This document shows positions 20,317-25,229 of a stretch of 25,229 bases of DNA, piece after piece. How positions within the stretch are numbered: position 1 is the first letter of the stretch; each line of letters starts with the position of its first letter. Origin of the DNA: a virus; IMG/VR virus record IMGVR_UViG_3300012003_000219, positions 1-25,229 of that record; one strand, 5' to 3'. The translations under genes and the position numbers were made by a program. The notes beneath the pieces are model-generated. The model did no database searches, had not been told where the DNA came from, and saw nothing but the letters and a program-made list of their open reading frames with translations.

Positions 20317-20924
20317 TTGCGGCGGTTCTCCCGAAGATCGCACTGGCGACAATGGCGACTCTTCCCGCCCTTGCTGAGCCGCGTGTTCTCTGCCGTGAAC
20401 TCGTGGCCGCGTGGACAATGGTCGGTTGCCCTCGCCGCGTGCATTCGGCGCACATTCTCGGAGAGGGTCACCGGCTCCAAGTGATCCGGATTCACGCAGA
20501 GCGTGTTGAAGCACAGATGGTCAATGGTCAATCCCTCGGGAATGGGGCCGACGAGCAGTTCGTAGGCGACGCGGTGAGCCTGCTCGGGCTTGCCCTTTGG
20601 AAAGAAGCGTCCATACCCGCGAGTGACTGCGGCCGTCCAGTTCCAGCACGTCTCGGTCTTTTCGACCTTCTCCCAGAAGCGCTCGCTGATTGAGAGATCG
20701 CGCTGCGCTGGTTCGCCGACGTTCTCGATTCCACGGAGCTTGATGCGCTGCCAGTGCTTGTGACACAGACCTTGGCCGACGACGACCGACTCGCATCCTT
20801 CAACCGAGCACAAGGGCGCGGGAAGGGTGCCGTTACGACGCGCCTCATACCAGTGCTTGCGACAGTAGCCCTTGCCGTAGTGTTTGTCTTCACACCCACC
20901 GATCGAACAAGTACGCTGTGCCAT
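20313..20924 (-). CDS. HNH_3-type homing endonuclease C (duplicated zinc finger)
   Basis: 203 residues from ATG 20924. Two N-terminal zinc units are present (CSIGGCEDK...GYCRKHW and CSVEGCESV...GLCHKHW), one more than in paralogues B and D. These are followed by FWEKVEKTETCWNWTA, YELLVGPIPEGLTIDHLC and CVNPDHLEPVTLSENV (HNH), then the C-terminal zinc element CPRGHEFTAENT...CRQC. The extra finger may alter or extend the recognised site. The stop is coupled by GTGA to the GT2 gene. The upstream leader is in frame and open, but translation is expected from the ATG after GGAGG. Confidence 0.85.
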   Translation of the reverse strand: MAQRTCSIGGCEDKHYGKGYCRKHWYEARRNGTLPAPLCSVEGCESVVVGQGLCHKHWQRIKLRGIENVGEPAQRDLSISERFWEKVEKTETCWNWTAAVTRGYGRFFPKGKPEQAHRVAYELLVGPIPEGLTIDHLCFNTLCVNPDHLEPVTLSENVRRMHAARATDHCPRGHEFTAENTRLSKGGKSRHCRQCDLRENRRK

Positions 20925-20988
20925 GTCTGAACCTCCACTTAGGTTTGGACCACGACCCCGGAGGTGACTGCCTCGCGGGGTCTTTAAC
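20925..20988 (-). ncRNA. Structured 5' leader RNA of HNH cassette C
   Basis: Stem 1: GACCCCG (20982-20976) pairs with CGGGGUC (20960-20954), extended by GAGG/CCUC with the loop CAGUCA. Hairpin 2: AACCU pairs perfectly with AGGUU, with the GGAGG Shine-Dalgarno partly inside the stem. Stem-1 position 2 is A-U here against U-A (leader A) and C-G (leader B): three different Watson-Crick pairs at one position. Confidence 0.7.
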
Positions 20989-20994
20989 CGTGTC

Positions 20995-21015
20995 ATTGTA
21001 CCTGCCAAGCTGGAC
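20995..21015 (-). promoter_or_regulatory. Cassette promoter C (GTCCA-N10-TACAAT)
   Basis: Minus strand GTCCA (21015-21011), ten bases, TACAAT (21000-20995). The 15 nt from TTGGCAGG through TACAATG are identical to those of promoter A at 111-125. It follows directly after the stop codon of the gene at 21020. Confidence 0.6.
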
Positions 21016-21019
21016 GGCA

Positions 21020-21199
21020 TCACCGAAGATCCCCCGCCGTCCAGCTAGCCTCGCCCCAGTCCTCGTTAGCACGCTGAAAGCCGAATGCGATGCGAACGGG
21101 AAGCGCCTCGATGATGACCTCGCCGAGAGTGGTGATCGTTCCGCCGTTATGGGGAGTGGGGGCTTCGTCGTCGGGCTGGCCTACCCATGCGCCGCTCAC
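21020..21199 (-). CDS. Small hypothetical protein, 59 aa
   Basis: GTG 21199 overlaps the preceding stop (GTGA); a longer frame to 21217 is less likely. VSGAWVGQPDDEAPTPHNGG is followed by TITTLGEVIIEALPVRIAFG and an acidic Trp-containing end. Not recognised. It is the last gene before the promoter of HNH cassette C. Confidence 0.55.
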   Translation of the reverse strand: MSGAWVGQPDDEAPTPHNGGTITTLGEVIIEALPVRIAFGFQRANEDWGEASWTAGDLR

Positions 21200-21480
21200 G
21201 AGGCATCGTCCAAGCACTCGTATGTCTGCGCGAAGATGTCAGGCTTGCATGGGTACAACTCGCCCTGAACGCCACGGATGATCCAGTCATCGACGCCGAC
21301 TTCCATGCGCCCTTCAAGCGTGGCGATGTAGATGGGGTCGGCACCGCCCGTAGTGGTGATGGTCTCGGCCTCGAATGCCTCCCACAGCCACTCAGGGAGC
21401 GCGCCACCTGAGTTGTGGAAGTTCCCTCCGCCTGCGTAGTGCATCGCCTCGATGACAACGGGGCGCTTGCGGTACTTCAC
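21196..21480 (-). CDS. Conserved phage protein (PVVIEA / YPCKPDIF family)
   Basis: 94 residues from GTG 21480, chosen because of the GTGA overlap and because homologues start MKYRKKPVVIEA; a GTG three codons upstream is also possible. KYRKRPVVIEAMHYAGG at the start and DDWIIRGVQGELYPCKPDIF at the end are the hallmarks of a widespread phage protein of unknown function, with an intervening ADPIYIATLEGRMEV. Common in siphovirus accessory regions; the biochemical role is not known. Confidence 0.8.
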   Translation of the reverse strand: MKYRKRPVVIEAMHYAGGGNFHNSGGALPEWLWEAFEAETITTTGGADPIYIATLEGRMEVGVDDWIIRGVQGELYPCKPDIFAQTYECLDDAS

Positions 21481-21809
21481 CGCCCGCACCGCCGAGCAGC
21501 CCTAGCCCGCTTCCTCGCCAGATGCCTCCGCTTTTCCCCGCTAGTCCGTGGCCTAGGACAGTTCGGATTGGTCTTCCAGGGCGCACAGTCCAGAACCAGC
21601 CCGGTTAGTGAGTGTTGCATGGAGACGCCCCAGCCATGAAGCCGGGTGATCTCGTAAGGCAGGCGGAAATAGCTTTGCAGGACCAGCTCGCCGTGTGCAT
21701 GTTTCTCGCGGGCTTGGGTGGTTGCCCCGGCGTTGACGGGGCGGCGGTAAACTACTGTTCCAGTAGTTAGGGGAGAATCAGTAGTTAGGGACGGAACCTC
21801 GCGGCGCAT
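21477..21809 (-). CDS. Hypothetical protein with basic C-terminus, 110 aa
   Basis: The frame ends in a GTGA overlap with the conserved phage gene downstream, which supports that it is translated. The start is uncertain: ATG 21809 is used here, but the first ~20 codons contain an inverted and a direct repeat (21750-21790), and a later start is possible. The C-terminus GEKRRHLARKRARAARRCGR is strongly basic and could bind nucleic acid. No family recognised. Confidence 0.4.
   Translation of the reverse strand: MRREVPSLTTDSPLTTGTVVYRRPVNAGATTQAREKHAHGELVLQSYFRLPYEITRLHGWGVSMQHSLTGLVLDCAPWKTNPNCPRPRTSGEKRRHLARKRARAARRCGR
21750..21790. repeat. Inverted and direct repeat cluster (CAGTAGTT)
   Basis: AACTACTG (21750-21757) and CAGTAGTT (21761-21768) form a perfect 8-bp inverted repeat around TTC. 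The right arm is the start of CAGTAGTTAGGG (21761-21772), which recurs exactly at 21779-21790, one start every 18 nt. It lies between the conserved phage gene and the tRNA-like gene. The form suggests a dimeric repressor operator or a recombination site; it could be chance within coding DNA. Confidence 0.5.
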
Positions 21810-21842
21810 GGGCGGACGTATCGCCCGCGATAGGCTGCGGGG

Positions 21843-21915
21843 AGCGCGGTAGCTCAGTGGCAGAGTCCTAACGCTTACTGCGAGGGGACGCCCGGTTCGA
21901 TTCCGGCCCGCGCAA
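21843..21915 (+). tRNA. tRNA-like gene with aberrant anticodon arm
   Basis: A strong D-arm (TAGCTCAGTGGCAGAGT, 21850-21866) and T-arm (CCCGGTTCGATTCCGG around 21891-21906) are present, and a 6-bp GC acceptor stem closes them (GCGCGG 21844-21849 with CCGCGC 21908-21913). The outermost pair is A-A, and one T-stem pair (C-C) is mismatched. The anticodon arm cannot be folded normally: both possible alignments leave two mismatches in the stem. They give anticodon UUA (would read UAA stops) or UAC (Val). CCA is not encoded. It lies on the plus strand between minus-strand genes. It may be a decayed tRNA, an unusual tRNA, or a tRNA-derived element. Confidence 0.5.
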
Positions 21916-21920
21916 GTAGA

Positions 21921-22520
21921 TCAGGGACGGACTACAGCGACCAAAGCGTCGTGCCACTCCACCCCGTCACACTCACCAATAGCCGCTGACAGGAAGCCGT
22001 AGTCAGAAGTGATCCCGTTGCGGCCACGGTCGTTACAGTCCATCCAGCTACGGGAGTAGGGGCGGTTCGGTAGGACGCACATGGGCGTGGCGATGTTGGA
22101 CTCGCGTACTTCCTGGTCGGCCCACAGCGTCCCATGCCAGTGGTGCCCCAGTCCCCATCGCGCCTTGAAGATGTGCGCGGCCCCATCGCTCAATGACGCA
22201 TTTATGTTGTCACGGATGGTGTCGAGCGCCCCATATATGTAGCAGTCGTCATCATCGAGGAAGAGAAGATGCGAGCCGGTAGCGATGCCCATGCCCGCCG
22301 TCCGTTGAGCGTTCCCGTACACACTTCCGTCCATGCTCGCCTCGATGTAGACGATGTTGGCAGGCTGGAACGACTCGACCACATCGGCTGCGTGATCCTG
22401 TCTGCCGTCGCCTACCACTATGAGTTCGTCGTCATCCTCTAGGGCGTCTACTACTGAGGCAATAGCGGCGTACAAACTCGGACGGCCCACAGTGGGCATC
22501 ACCACCGAGAACGAGGTCAC
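21921..22520 (-). CDS. Family 2 glycosyltransferase
   Basis: 199 residues from GTG 22520 (GTGA overlap). TSFSVVMPTVGRPSLYAAIA is the classical GT2 opening, GDDELIVVGDGRQDHAADVV the nucleotide-binding region, and GSHLLFLDDDDCYIYGALDT the DxD site. A WHGTLW...PNRPYSRSWMD segment lies where acceptor-binding residues occur. It is a complete but minimal GT-A domain with no membrane anchor, so it is cytoplasmic. Probably glycosylates a virion or host molecule. Confidence 0.8.
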   Translation of the reverse strand: MTSFSVVMPTVGRPSLYAAIASVVDALEDDDELIVVGDGRQDHAADVVESFQPANIVYIEASMDGSVYGNAQRTAGMGIATGSHLLFLDDDDCYIYGALDTIRDNINASLSDGAAHIFKARWGLGHHWHGTLWADQEVRESNIATPMCVLPNRPYSRSWMDCNDRGRNGITSDYGFLSAAIGECDGVEWHDALVAVVRP

Positions 22521-22660
22521 GCCATCCCCACTTGACCGTTCCGACGGCTTCTACCTGACCATTCCGACGCTGCCAGCCAGACCGCAAGACTAAGCGCTTC
22601 CCACGGGCTGTCTGTGTCGGCTAGGCACCATTCGGCCAGGTGCTCAGGTGGTTCTTGCAT
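22517..22660 (-). CDS. Small acidic protein, 47 aa
   Basis: From ATG 22660 the frame gives MQEPPEHLAEWCLADTDSPW, then EALSLAVWLAASEWSGRSRR. It stops at 22517 with a GTGA overlap to the glycosyltransferase. A longer frame reaching 22813 overlaps the plus-strand gene and is less likely. No Shine-Dalgarno is obvious. Function unknown. Confidence 0.45.
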   Translation of the reverse strand: MQEPPEHLAEWCLADTDSPWEALSLAVWLAASEWSGRSRRNGQVGMA

Positions 22661-22694
22661 GGCGGGCCGTATCGTTAGAGCGGGGTTGACTCCT

Positions 22695-22715
22695 GTCTGG
22701 GGTGGCGGGTAGACT
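22695..22715 (+). promoter_or_regulatory. Leaderless cassette promoter H (GTCTG-N10-TAGACT)
   Basis: GTCTGGGGTGG from 22695, TAGACT 22710-22715, six bases, ATG 22722. A TTGACT at 22686-22691 lies 18 nt before the -10 box, the best -35-like hexamer of the set. The GTCTG block keeps the ten-base spacing to the -10 seen at the other cassettes. Confidence 0.6.
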
Positions 22716-22721
22716 GCCACC

Positions 22722-22979
22722 ATGACACTCAAGACGACAGCCCTTCCGCTATGGGCCAAGCGCGTACTGTGGAAGTTGCAAGGAAAGTCGGGGCGCACGA
22801 TCGGGTGGCGCATCGCGCTAGAGAAGAAGCGCTACGACGTGGGCGTTGGGATTGCCGTCCGCCTATGCCGGGGCAACAGATACGGCGACCACACTCCCCT
22901 GTGGCCCGCGAAGCAGCCGCTCGGTGGTTCGTGTCTCTGCGCTCGCACAAGACAGCGCCTTGACTACATTCCCTTCTGA
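22722..22979 (+). CDS. Small basic plus-strand protein, 85 aa
   Basis: ATG placed 6 nt after a -10 box, matching the other plus-strand cassettes. The product (MTLKTTALPLWAKRVLWKLQ..., KKRYDVGVGIAVRLCRGNRY, ending RQRLDYIPF) is very basic with scattered Cys. It has no HNH or other nuclease signature. Coding is supported mainly by the exact promoter-to-start geometry. It is inserted against the accessory operon, and the 65 nt after it (22980-23044), up to the next minus-strand gene, show nothing convincing. Function unknown. Confidence 0.55.
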   Translation: MTLKTTALPLWAKRVLWKLQGKSGRTIGWRIALEKKRYDVGVGIAVRLCRGNRYGDHTPLWPAKQPLGGSCLCARTRQRLDYIPF

Positions 22980-23044
22980 CTAGTCCTCCGGTTCCCACAA
23001 AGCAAACCGAGCATCCACCCACGTCCGTAGGGGTGCGTCAGGGA

Positions 23045-23620
23045 CTAGCTGCGAAGTTCGTGCGCGATGCGCTCGACCATTCCAGGTGGTAGGTAGGTTC
23101 GACCAAGCACCGAAGTGGTGACAGGGTTGCCGGTGTAAATCGGTAGCAGCGACCGCCCCTCGTTCAAGTGCTCGACTGGCGGCAAATGACAGTGCGGCTG
23201 TTCGTGGTAGTAGTCGCGGAGCACCGCCGCCATGAGCCACACGTCGAGCTGTTTCCAGTACCCCGGCTCGCCGTAATTCGACGGGATACGACAAGCGATC
23301 TCGGCTGCATCGGGGTAGGTGACAAGGAAGTCCTCACTGAATCGAGTGAAGCCGAGTGCAGGCCCGACCGTGGTTGTCCACGGATACGGGTTCGCGCAGT
23401 AGCCGTGCTTGCACTCGTCCATGCGCGCGATCTGCTCGCGCGTCCAGTTCATGTCGTGCTCAGCGAGTAGGAAGTCCTCGCCCTCCCGCCAGAGCCGACA
23501 AAGCAGGCGTCCATAGGCGTAGTCGTCCTCCATTGCGACGAACTCGCAGCCGTCTACCCAATCACGAGCGGCGCGGTATGTCTCCGGCCGTAGATCAGTG
23601 AACGGAACTACGACGCGCAA
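23045..23620 (-). CDS. Glycosyltransferase-like protein
   Basis: 191 residues, start taken as TTG 23620 inside the end of HNH gene D (26-nt overlap). RVVVPFTDLRPETYRAARDW opens the fold, WREGEDFLLAEHDMNWTREQ carries an EHD acidic site where GT-A enzymes have DxD, and VEHLNEGRSLLPIYTG follows. This arrangement resembles small glycosyltransferase-like proteins I recall from actinobacteriophages. The start is the weak point: no ATG/GTG fits, and the Shine-Dalgarno (AAGGCGGG) is imperfect. Confidence 0.55.
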   Translation of the reverse strand: MRVVVPFTDLRPETYRAARDWVDGCEFVAMEDDYAYGRLLCRLWREGEDFLLAEHDMNWTREQIARMDECKHGYCANPYPWTTTVGPALGFTRFSEDFLVTYPDAAEIACRIPSNYGEPGYWKQLDVWLMAAVLRDYYHEQPHCHLPPVEHLNEGRSLLPIYTGNPVTTSVLGRTYLPPGMVERIAHELRS

Positions 23621-24176
23621 GAGAAACCCGCCTTGCGCGCTCGCGGTTGCACACACGACACAGCCTGTGATTCGTGCCCTTGTAGCGGTACGTGTTGGCC
23701 TCGTTGTACTCGTGCCCTTGCGGACAGTGAGTGCGGGACGCCGCGTAGGCCGTAATCGTCTCGCCGCGTAGGACGTTCTCGCGCATCGTGACCGCCTCCA
23801 GATGGGCCGGGTTGACACACGGAGGATTGCGGCACAGATGATCGAGGGTTAGACCTTCCGGAATGGGGCCGACATTCATCCTGTACGAGATCCGATGAGC
23901 ACCCTCGGTCGATGGACGGTCTGTGCCACGGCGAATCCCAACGCGGCCATAGCCGTCCGATGTTGCCCCCGTCCATACCCAGCAGGGACCAAGTTCCGGC
24001 CTCGCCGATGGGATCGGGCCGTCCTTGTCCACCTTGCCCCAAAACCGTTGTTCGGTGGTCGGCCTCGGGTCGTCTGTCGAGCCGTAGTTCGCTAGCCGCT
24101 GGTAGTGCATTCCGCAGAGTCCACCCGCCAGCACTTTCCGTTCGCACTCGCCGACCGAACAAGTAACCTGAGCCAC
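23595..24176 (-). CDS. HNH_3-type homing endonuclease D
   Basis: 193 residues from GTG 24176, 6 nt after GGAGG. Same order as paralogues B and C: the zinc finger CSVGECERK...GLCGMHY, then FWGKVDKDGPIPSARPELGP with an insertion before CWVWTG, YRMNVGPIPEGLTLDHLC and CVNPAHLEAVTMRENV (HNH), and the C-terminal CPQGHEYNEANT...CRVC. Its tail overlaps the glycosyltransferase gene. It has a structured leader like B and C, but its promoter segment is inverted relative to A and C. Confidence 0.85.
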   Translation of the reverse strand: MAQVTCSVGECERKVLAGGLCGMHYQRLANYGSTDDPRPTTEQRFWGKVDKDGPIPSARPELGPCWVWTGATSDGYGRVGIRRGTDRPSTEGAHRISYRMNVGPIPEGLTLDHLCRNPPCVNPAHLEAVTMRENVLRGETITAYAASRTHCPQGHEYNEANTYRYKGTNHRLCRVCNRERARRVSLARRSSVH

Positions 24177-24240
24177 GTTGGGCCTCCTGTCTAGGTTCAA
24201 CCGTGCTCCCGGAGGTGTCTGCCTCGCGGGAGCTTCTACC
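24177..24240 (-). ncRNA. Structured 5' leader RNA of HNH cassette D
   Basis: Stem 1 is GCUCCCG paired with CGGGAGC, with C-G and U-A at positions 2 and 3, again compensatory relative to leaders A-C; GAGG/CCUC extends it around the loop CAGACA. Hairpin 2: CCU pairs with AGG of AGGAGG, with UUG/CAA possible outside. The leader ends at the GTG start of the HNH gene. Confidence 0.65.
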
Positions 24241-24245
24241 TTGGC

Positions 24246-24266
24246 AGGGTACATGGCAGGTCGGAT
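24246..24266 (-). promoter_or_regulatory. Cassette promoter D (ATCCG-N10-TACCCT)
   Basis: Minus strand ATCCG (24266-24262), ten bases, TACCCT (24251-24246), a weaker -10 than in A-C. The sequence around it is nearly the reverse complement of the promoter A core: the plus strand reads CCTTGGCAGGGTACATGGCAG against CCTTGGCAGGTACAATGGCAG at 110-130. The call is therefore less certain than for A and C. Confidence 0.4.
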
Positions 24267-24269
24267 GTT

Positions 24270-24470
24270 TCACCCGTCCCCGCCCCATATCTTCTTCCCC
24301 CGCAACCTGAGAGCCGTGACAAGCCGTGCATTCCAGTCGAGCGCTGACGAGTCAACCTGCCCGGCACCGTTCGTAGCCCGCGACAGCACACGGGACAGTT
24401 CTTCCCGCGCCTCCTCGACGGGCAGGCGGGCAATACGGGCCGTCTCGACCTCTAGCGCCGGTTCGTGCAT
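24270..24470 (-). CDS. Small hypothetical protein, 66 aa
   Basis: ATG 24470 shares its A with the stop of the adenine methyltransferase (TGATG). The product is helical and charged: ALEVETARIARLPVEEAREE, LSRVLSRATNGAGQ, ending RLRGKKIWGGDG. Not recognised. The next downstream element is the promoter of HNH cassette D. Confidence 0.6.
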   Translation of the reverse strand: MHEPALEVETARIARLPVEEAREELSRVLSRATNGAGQVDSSALDWNARLVTALRLRGKKIWGGDG

Positions 24471-25033
24471 CAGGCGACAAGCTCGATGTCTGACTCGACC
24501 TCGTTGCCCCAGACGTGCCAGCCGAGACGCTTACGACGCGCAAAGAGTTCCAGGTACGGACCGGGACTGACTTGCTCCACGATGTCTTGGAATGCCTCGG
24601 GCTTCTGGGAGTGCTTGCCGCGCGGCCAGGTGAACCAGCGACTTCCCTGCTTCTCTACCGTGGCAAGCGAGCCGCGACGTGCGAACACGATGAACTCGAC
24701 GTTGGAAAGAAATGCGCCGCCGAACAGCCCTTGATTCGCGGGCTTACACCAGACGAGGACAGCAGACGGCACAAAACCCCAACGATCAACAACGTGGTAT
24801 GCGTCGTGCAGGTAGCGCGTTGTCGTCCACAGGAACAGATGAGCGCCCGGCTCGGCGAGGTCGCCCACGGGCAGGGATGCAATCTCTTCCACTGTCATTG
24901 TCGAATACGGGAGAGTGTGTGACGTTGGCCCGTGCTTGCCAGAGCGCCCACGCGGGTCGCGAGCACCGAAGGAAAACCCCGTCCCGTCCGAGTGATCCCA
25001 CGGCGGGTCGGCCACAATCGTCGCGTACCTCAC
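24470..25033 (-). CDS. MT-A70 family adenine methyltransferase
   Basis: 187 residues from GTG 25033, which overlaps the stop of the membrane protein gene (GTGA). RYATIVADPPWDHSDG contains the DPPW catalytic motif (residues 9-12). AHLFLWTTTRYLHDAYHVVD, FVPSAVLVWCKPANQG and GKHSQKPEAFQDIVEQ (SAM/ribose site), then PYLELFARRKRLGWHVWGNE, complete the MT-A70 fold. These enzymes make N6-methyladenine; in phages this usually protects DNA from host restriction. The longer frame to 25219 adds a segment overlapping the upstream gene and without resemblance. Confidence 0.85.
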   Translation of the reverse strand: MRYATIVADPPWDHSDGTGFSFGARDPRGRSGKHGPTSHTLPYSTMTVEEIASLPVGDLAEPGAHLFLWTTTRYLHDAYHVVDRWGFVPSAVLVWCKPANQGLFGGAFLSNVEFIVFARRGSLATVEKQGSRWFTWPRGKHSQKPEAFQDIVEQVSPGPYLELFARRKRLGWHVWGNEVESDIELVA

Positions 25034-25229
25034 AGGTACAGCTCGACCAGATGAACGCCCACCGTTACGAGCGCTATCACCGTCACGAAGATCAACGCCC
25101 CCGCCGACAGCTTGAAGCAAATGTGCAGAAGCAGCACCGCTAGGAACACCTCCAAGATGATCCGGGTTGGCTCCCACCACTGCTCCACGTTCCATGACGT
25201 TTCGGACAGGGTGCGCCACGGGGTCAGGT
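25030..25229 (-). CDS. Small membrane protein, two predicted helices, 5' end missing
   Basis: A frame open from the right edge ends at TGA 25030 (LVELYL-stop), overlapping the methyltransferase start by GTGA. The visible 66 residues contain PWRTLSETSWNVEQWWEPT, then two hydrophobic segments (IILEVFLAVLLLHICF; ALIFVTVIALVTVGVHLV) separated by KLSAGA. A short two-helix membrane protein of this form could be a holin-like or accessory envelope protein; neither is shown. Confidence 0.6.
   Translation of the reverse strand, partial: LTPWRTLSETSWNVEQWWEPTRIILEVFLAVLLLHICFKLSAGALIFVTVIALVTVGVHLVELYL

Noticed and set aside
20313-20514. Extended N-terminus of the GT2 gene through the HNH C gene
   Set aside because: That segment is the shifted frame of the HNH coding region; the GTGA start at 20316 begins exactly at the GT2 fold.
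22980-23294. 104-codon minus-strand ORF ending at 22980
   Set aside because: Mostly overlaps the glycosyltransferase-like gene; only its last 12-20 codons lie outside and there is no convincing start, so it is at most a small relic.
1-25229. CRISPR array, insertion sequence or integrase/att core
   Set aside because: No regularly spaced direct repeats of array type, no transposase motif and no integrase seen; the only mobile-type genes are the endonuclease cassettes.

Overview
The window looks like part of a GC-rich, tailed double-stranded DNA phage (or prophage) of an actinobacterial-type host. Evidence for this: an HK97-type head module, TANNNT-type -10 boxes, many GTG/TTG starts, dense 4-nt start/stop overlaps and several genes that look leaderless. 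No chromosomal housekeeping gene, integrase or terminase is visible.

Left half (1-12044), virion genes on the minus strand, read right to left: portal (10689-12044), MuF-type head protein (9835-10689), XkdF-like prohead protease with a His-rich tail (7653-8756), three small structural or hypothetical proteins, a protein with ten LAGTSSL-type repeats (5262-6209), scaffold with a nested internal start (2965-4098), decoration protein (2558-2965), major capsid protein (1517-2533), two small head-completion-type genes and the first codons of another gene at the left edge. Three plus-strand cassettes interrupt this operon: an HTH/zinc/HNH endonuclease (233-1012), an AAA+ ATPase (4176-5252) and a four-zinc-finger EDxHD/Vsr-like nuclease (8758-9918). 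A fourth, a small HNH nuclease (12112-12522), sits upstream of the portal gene.

Right half (12511-25229), a long accessory operon on the minus strand, almost entirely coupled by RTGA/TTGA overlaps: five glycosyltransferase-like genes, FkbM-, TylF- and two Methyltransf_24-type methyltransferases, an RNA ligase, an MT-A70 adenine methyltransferase, small zinc-ribbon proteins and a two-helix membrane protein at the edge. Three paralogous HNH_3-type endonucleases (15465-16010, 20313-20924, 23595-24176) are embedded, each directly upstream of and overlapping a sugar-modification gene. A plus-strand tRNA-like gene with an aberrant anticodon arm (21843-21915) and a short plus-strand gene (22722-22979) interrupt this block. 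A likely reading is that the operon glycosylates and methylates virion proteins; this is inference.

Most notable are two shared regulatory modules. (1) All eight interrupting or endonuclease cassettes have an RTCCR-N10-TANNNT promoter-like signature. In the four plus-strand cassettes at 4176, 8758, 12112 and 22722 the -10 box is exactly 6 nt from the start codon, which predicts leaderless mRNA. (2) The other four (233, 16010, 20924, 24176) share a ~60-nt leader. Its first hairpin keeps a 7-bp stem by compensatory changes, and its second hairpin pairs ACCU with the Shine-Dalgarno. The leader is carried by two unrelated endonuclease types, which suggests a modular RNA element that travels with homing-endonuclease cassettes.
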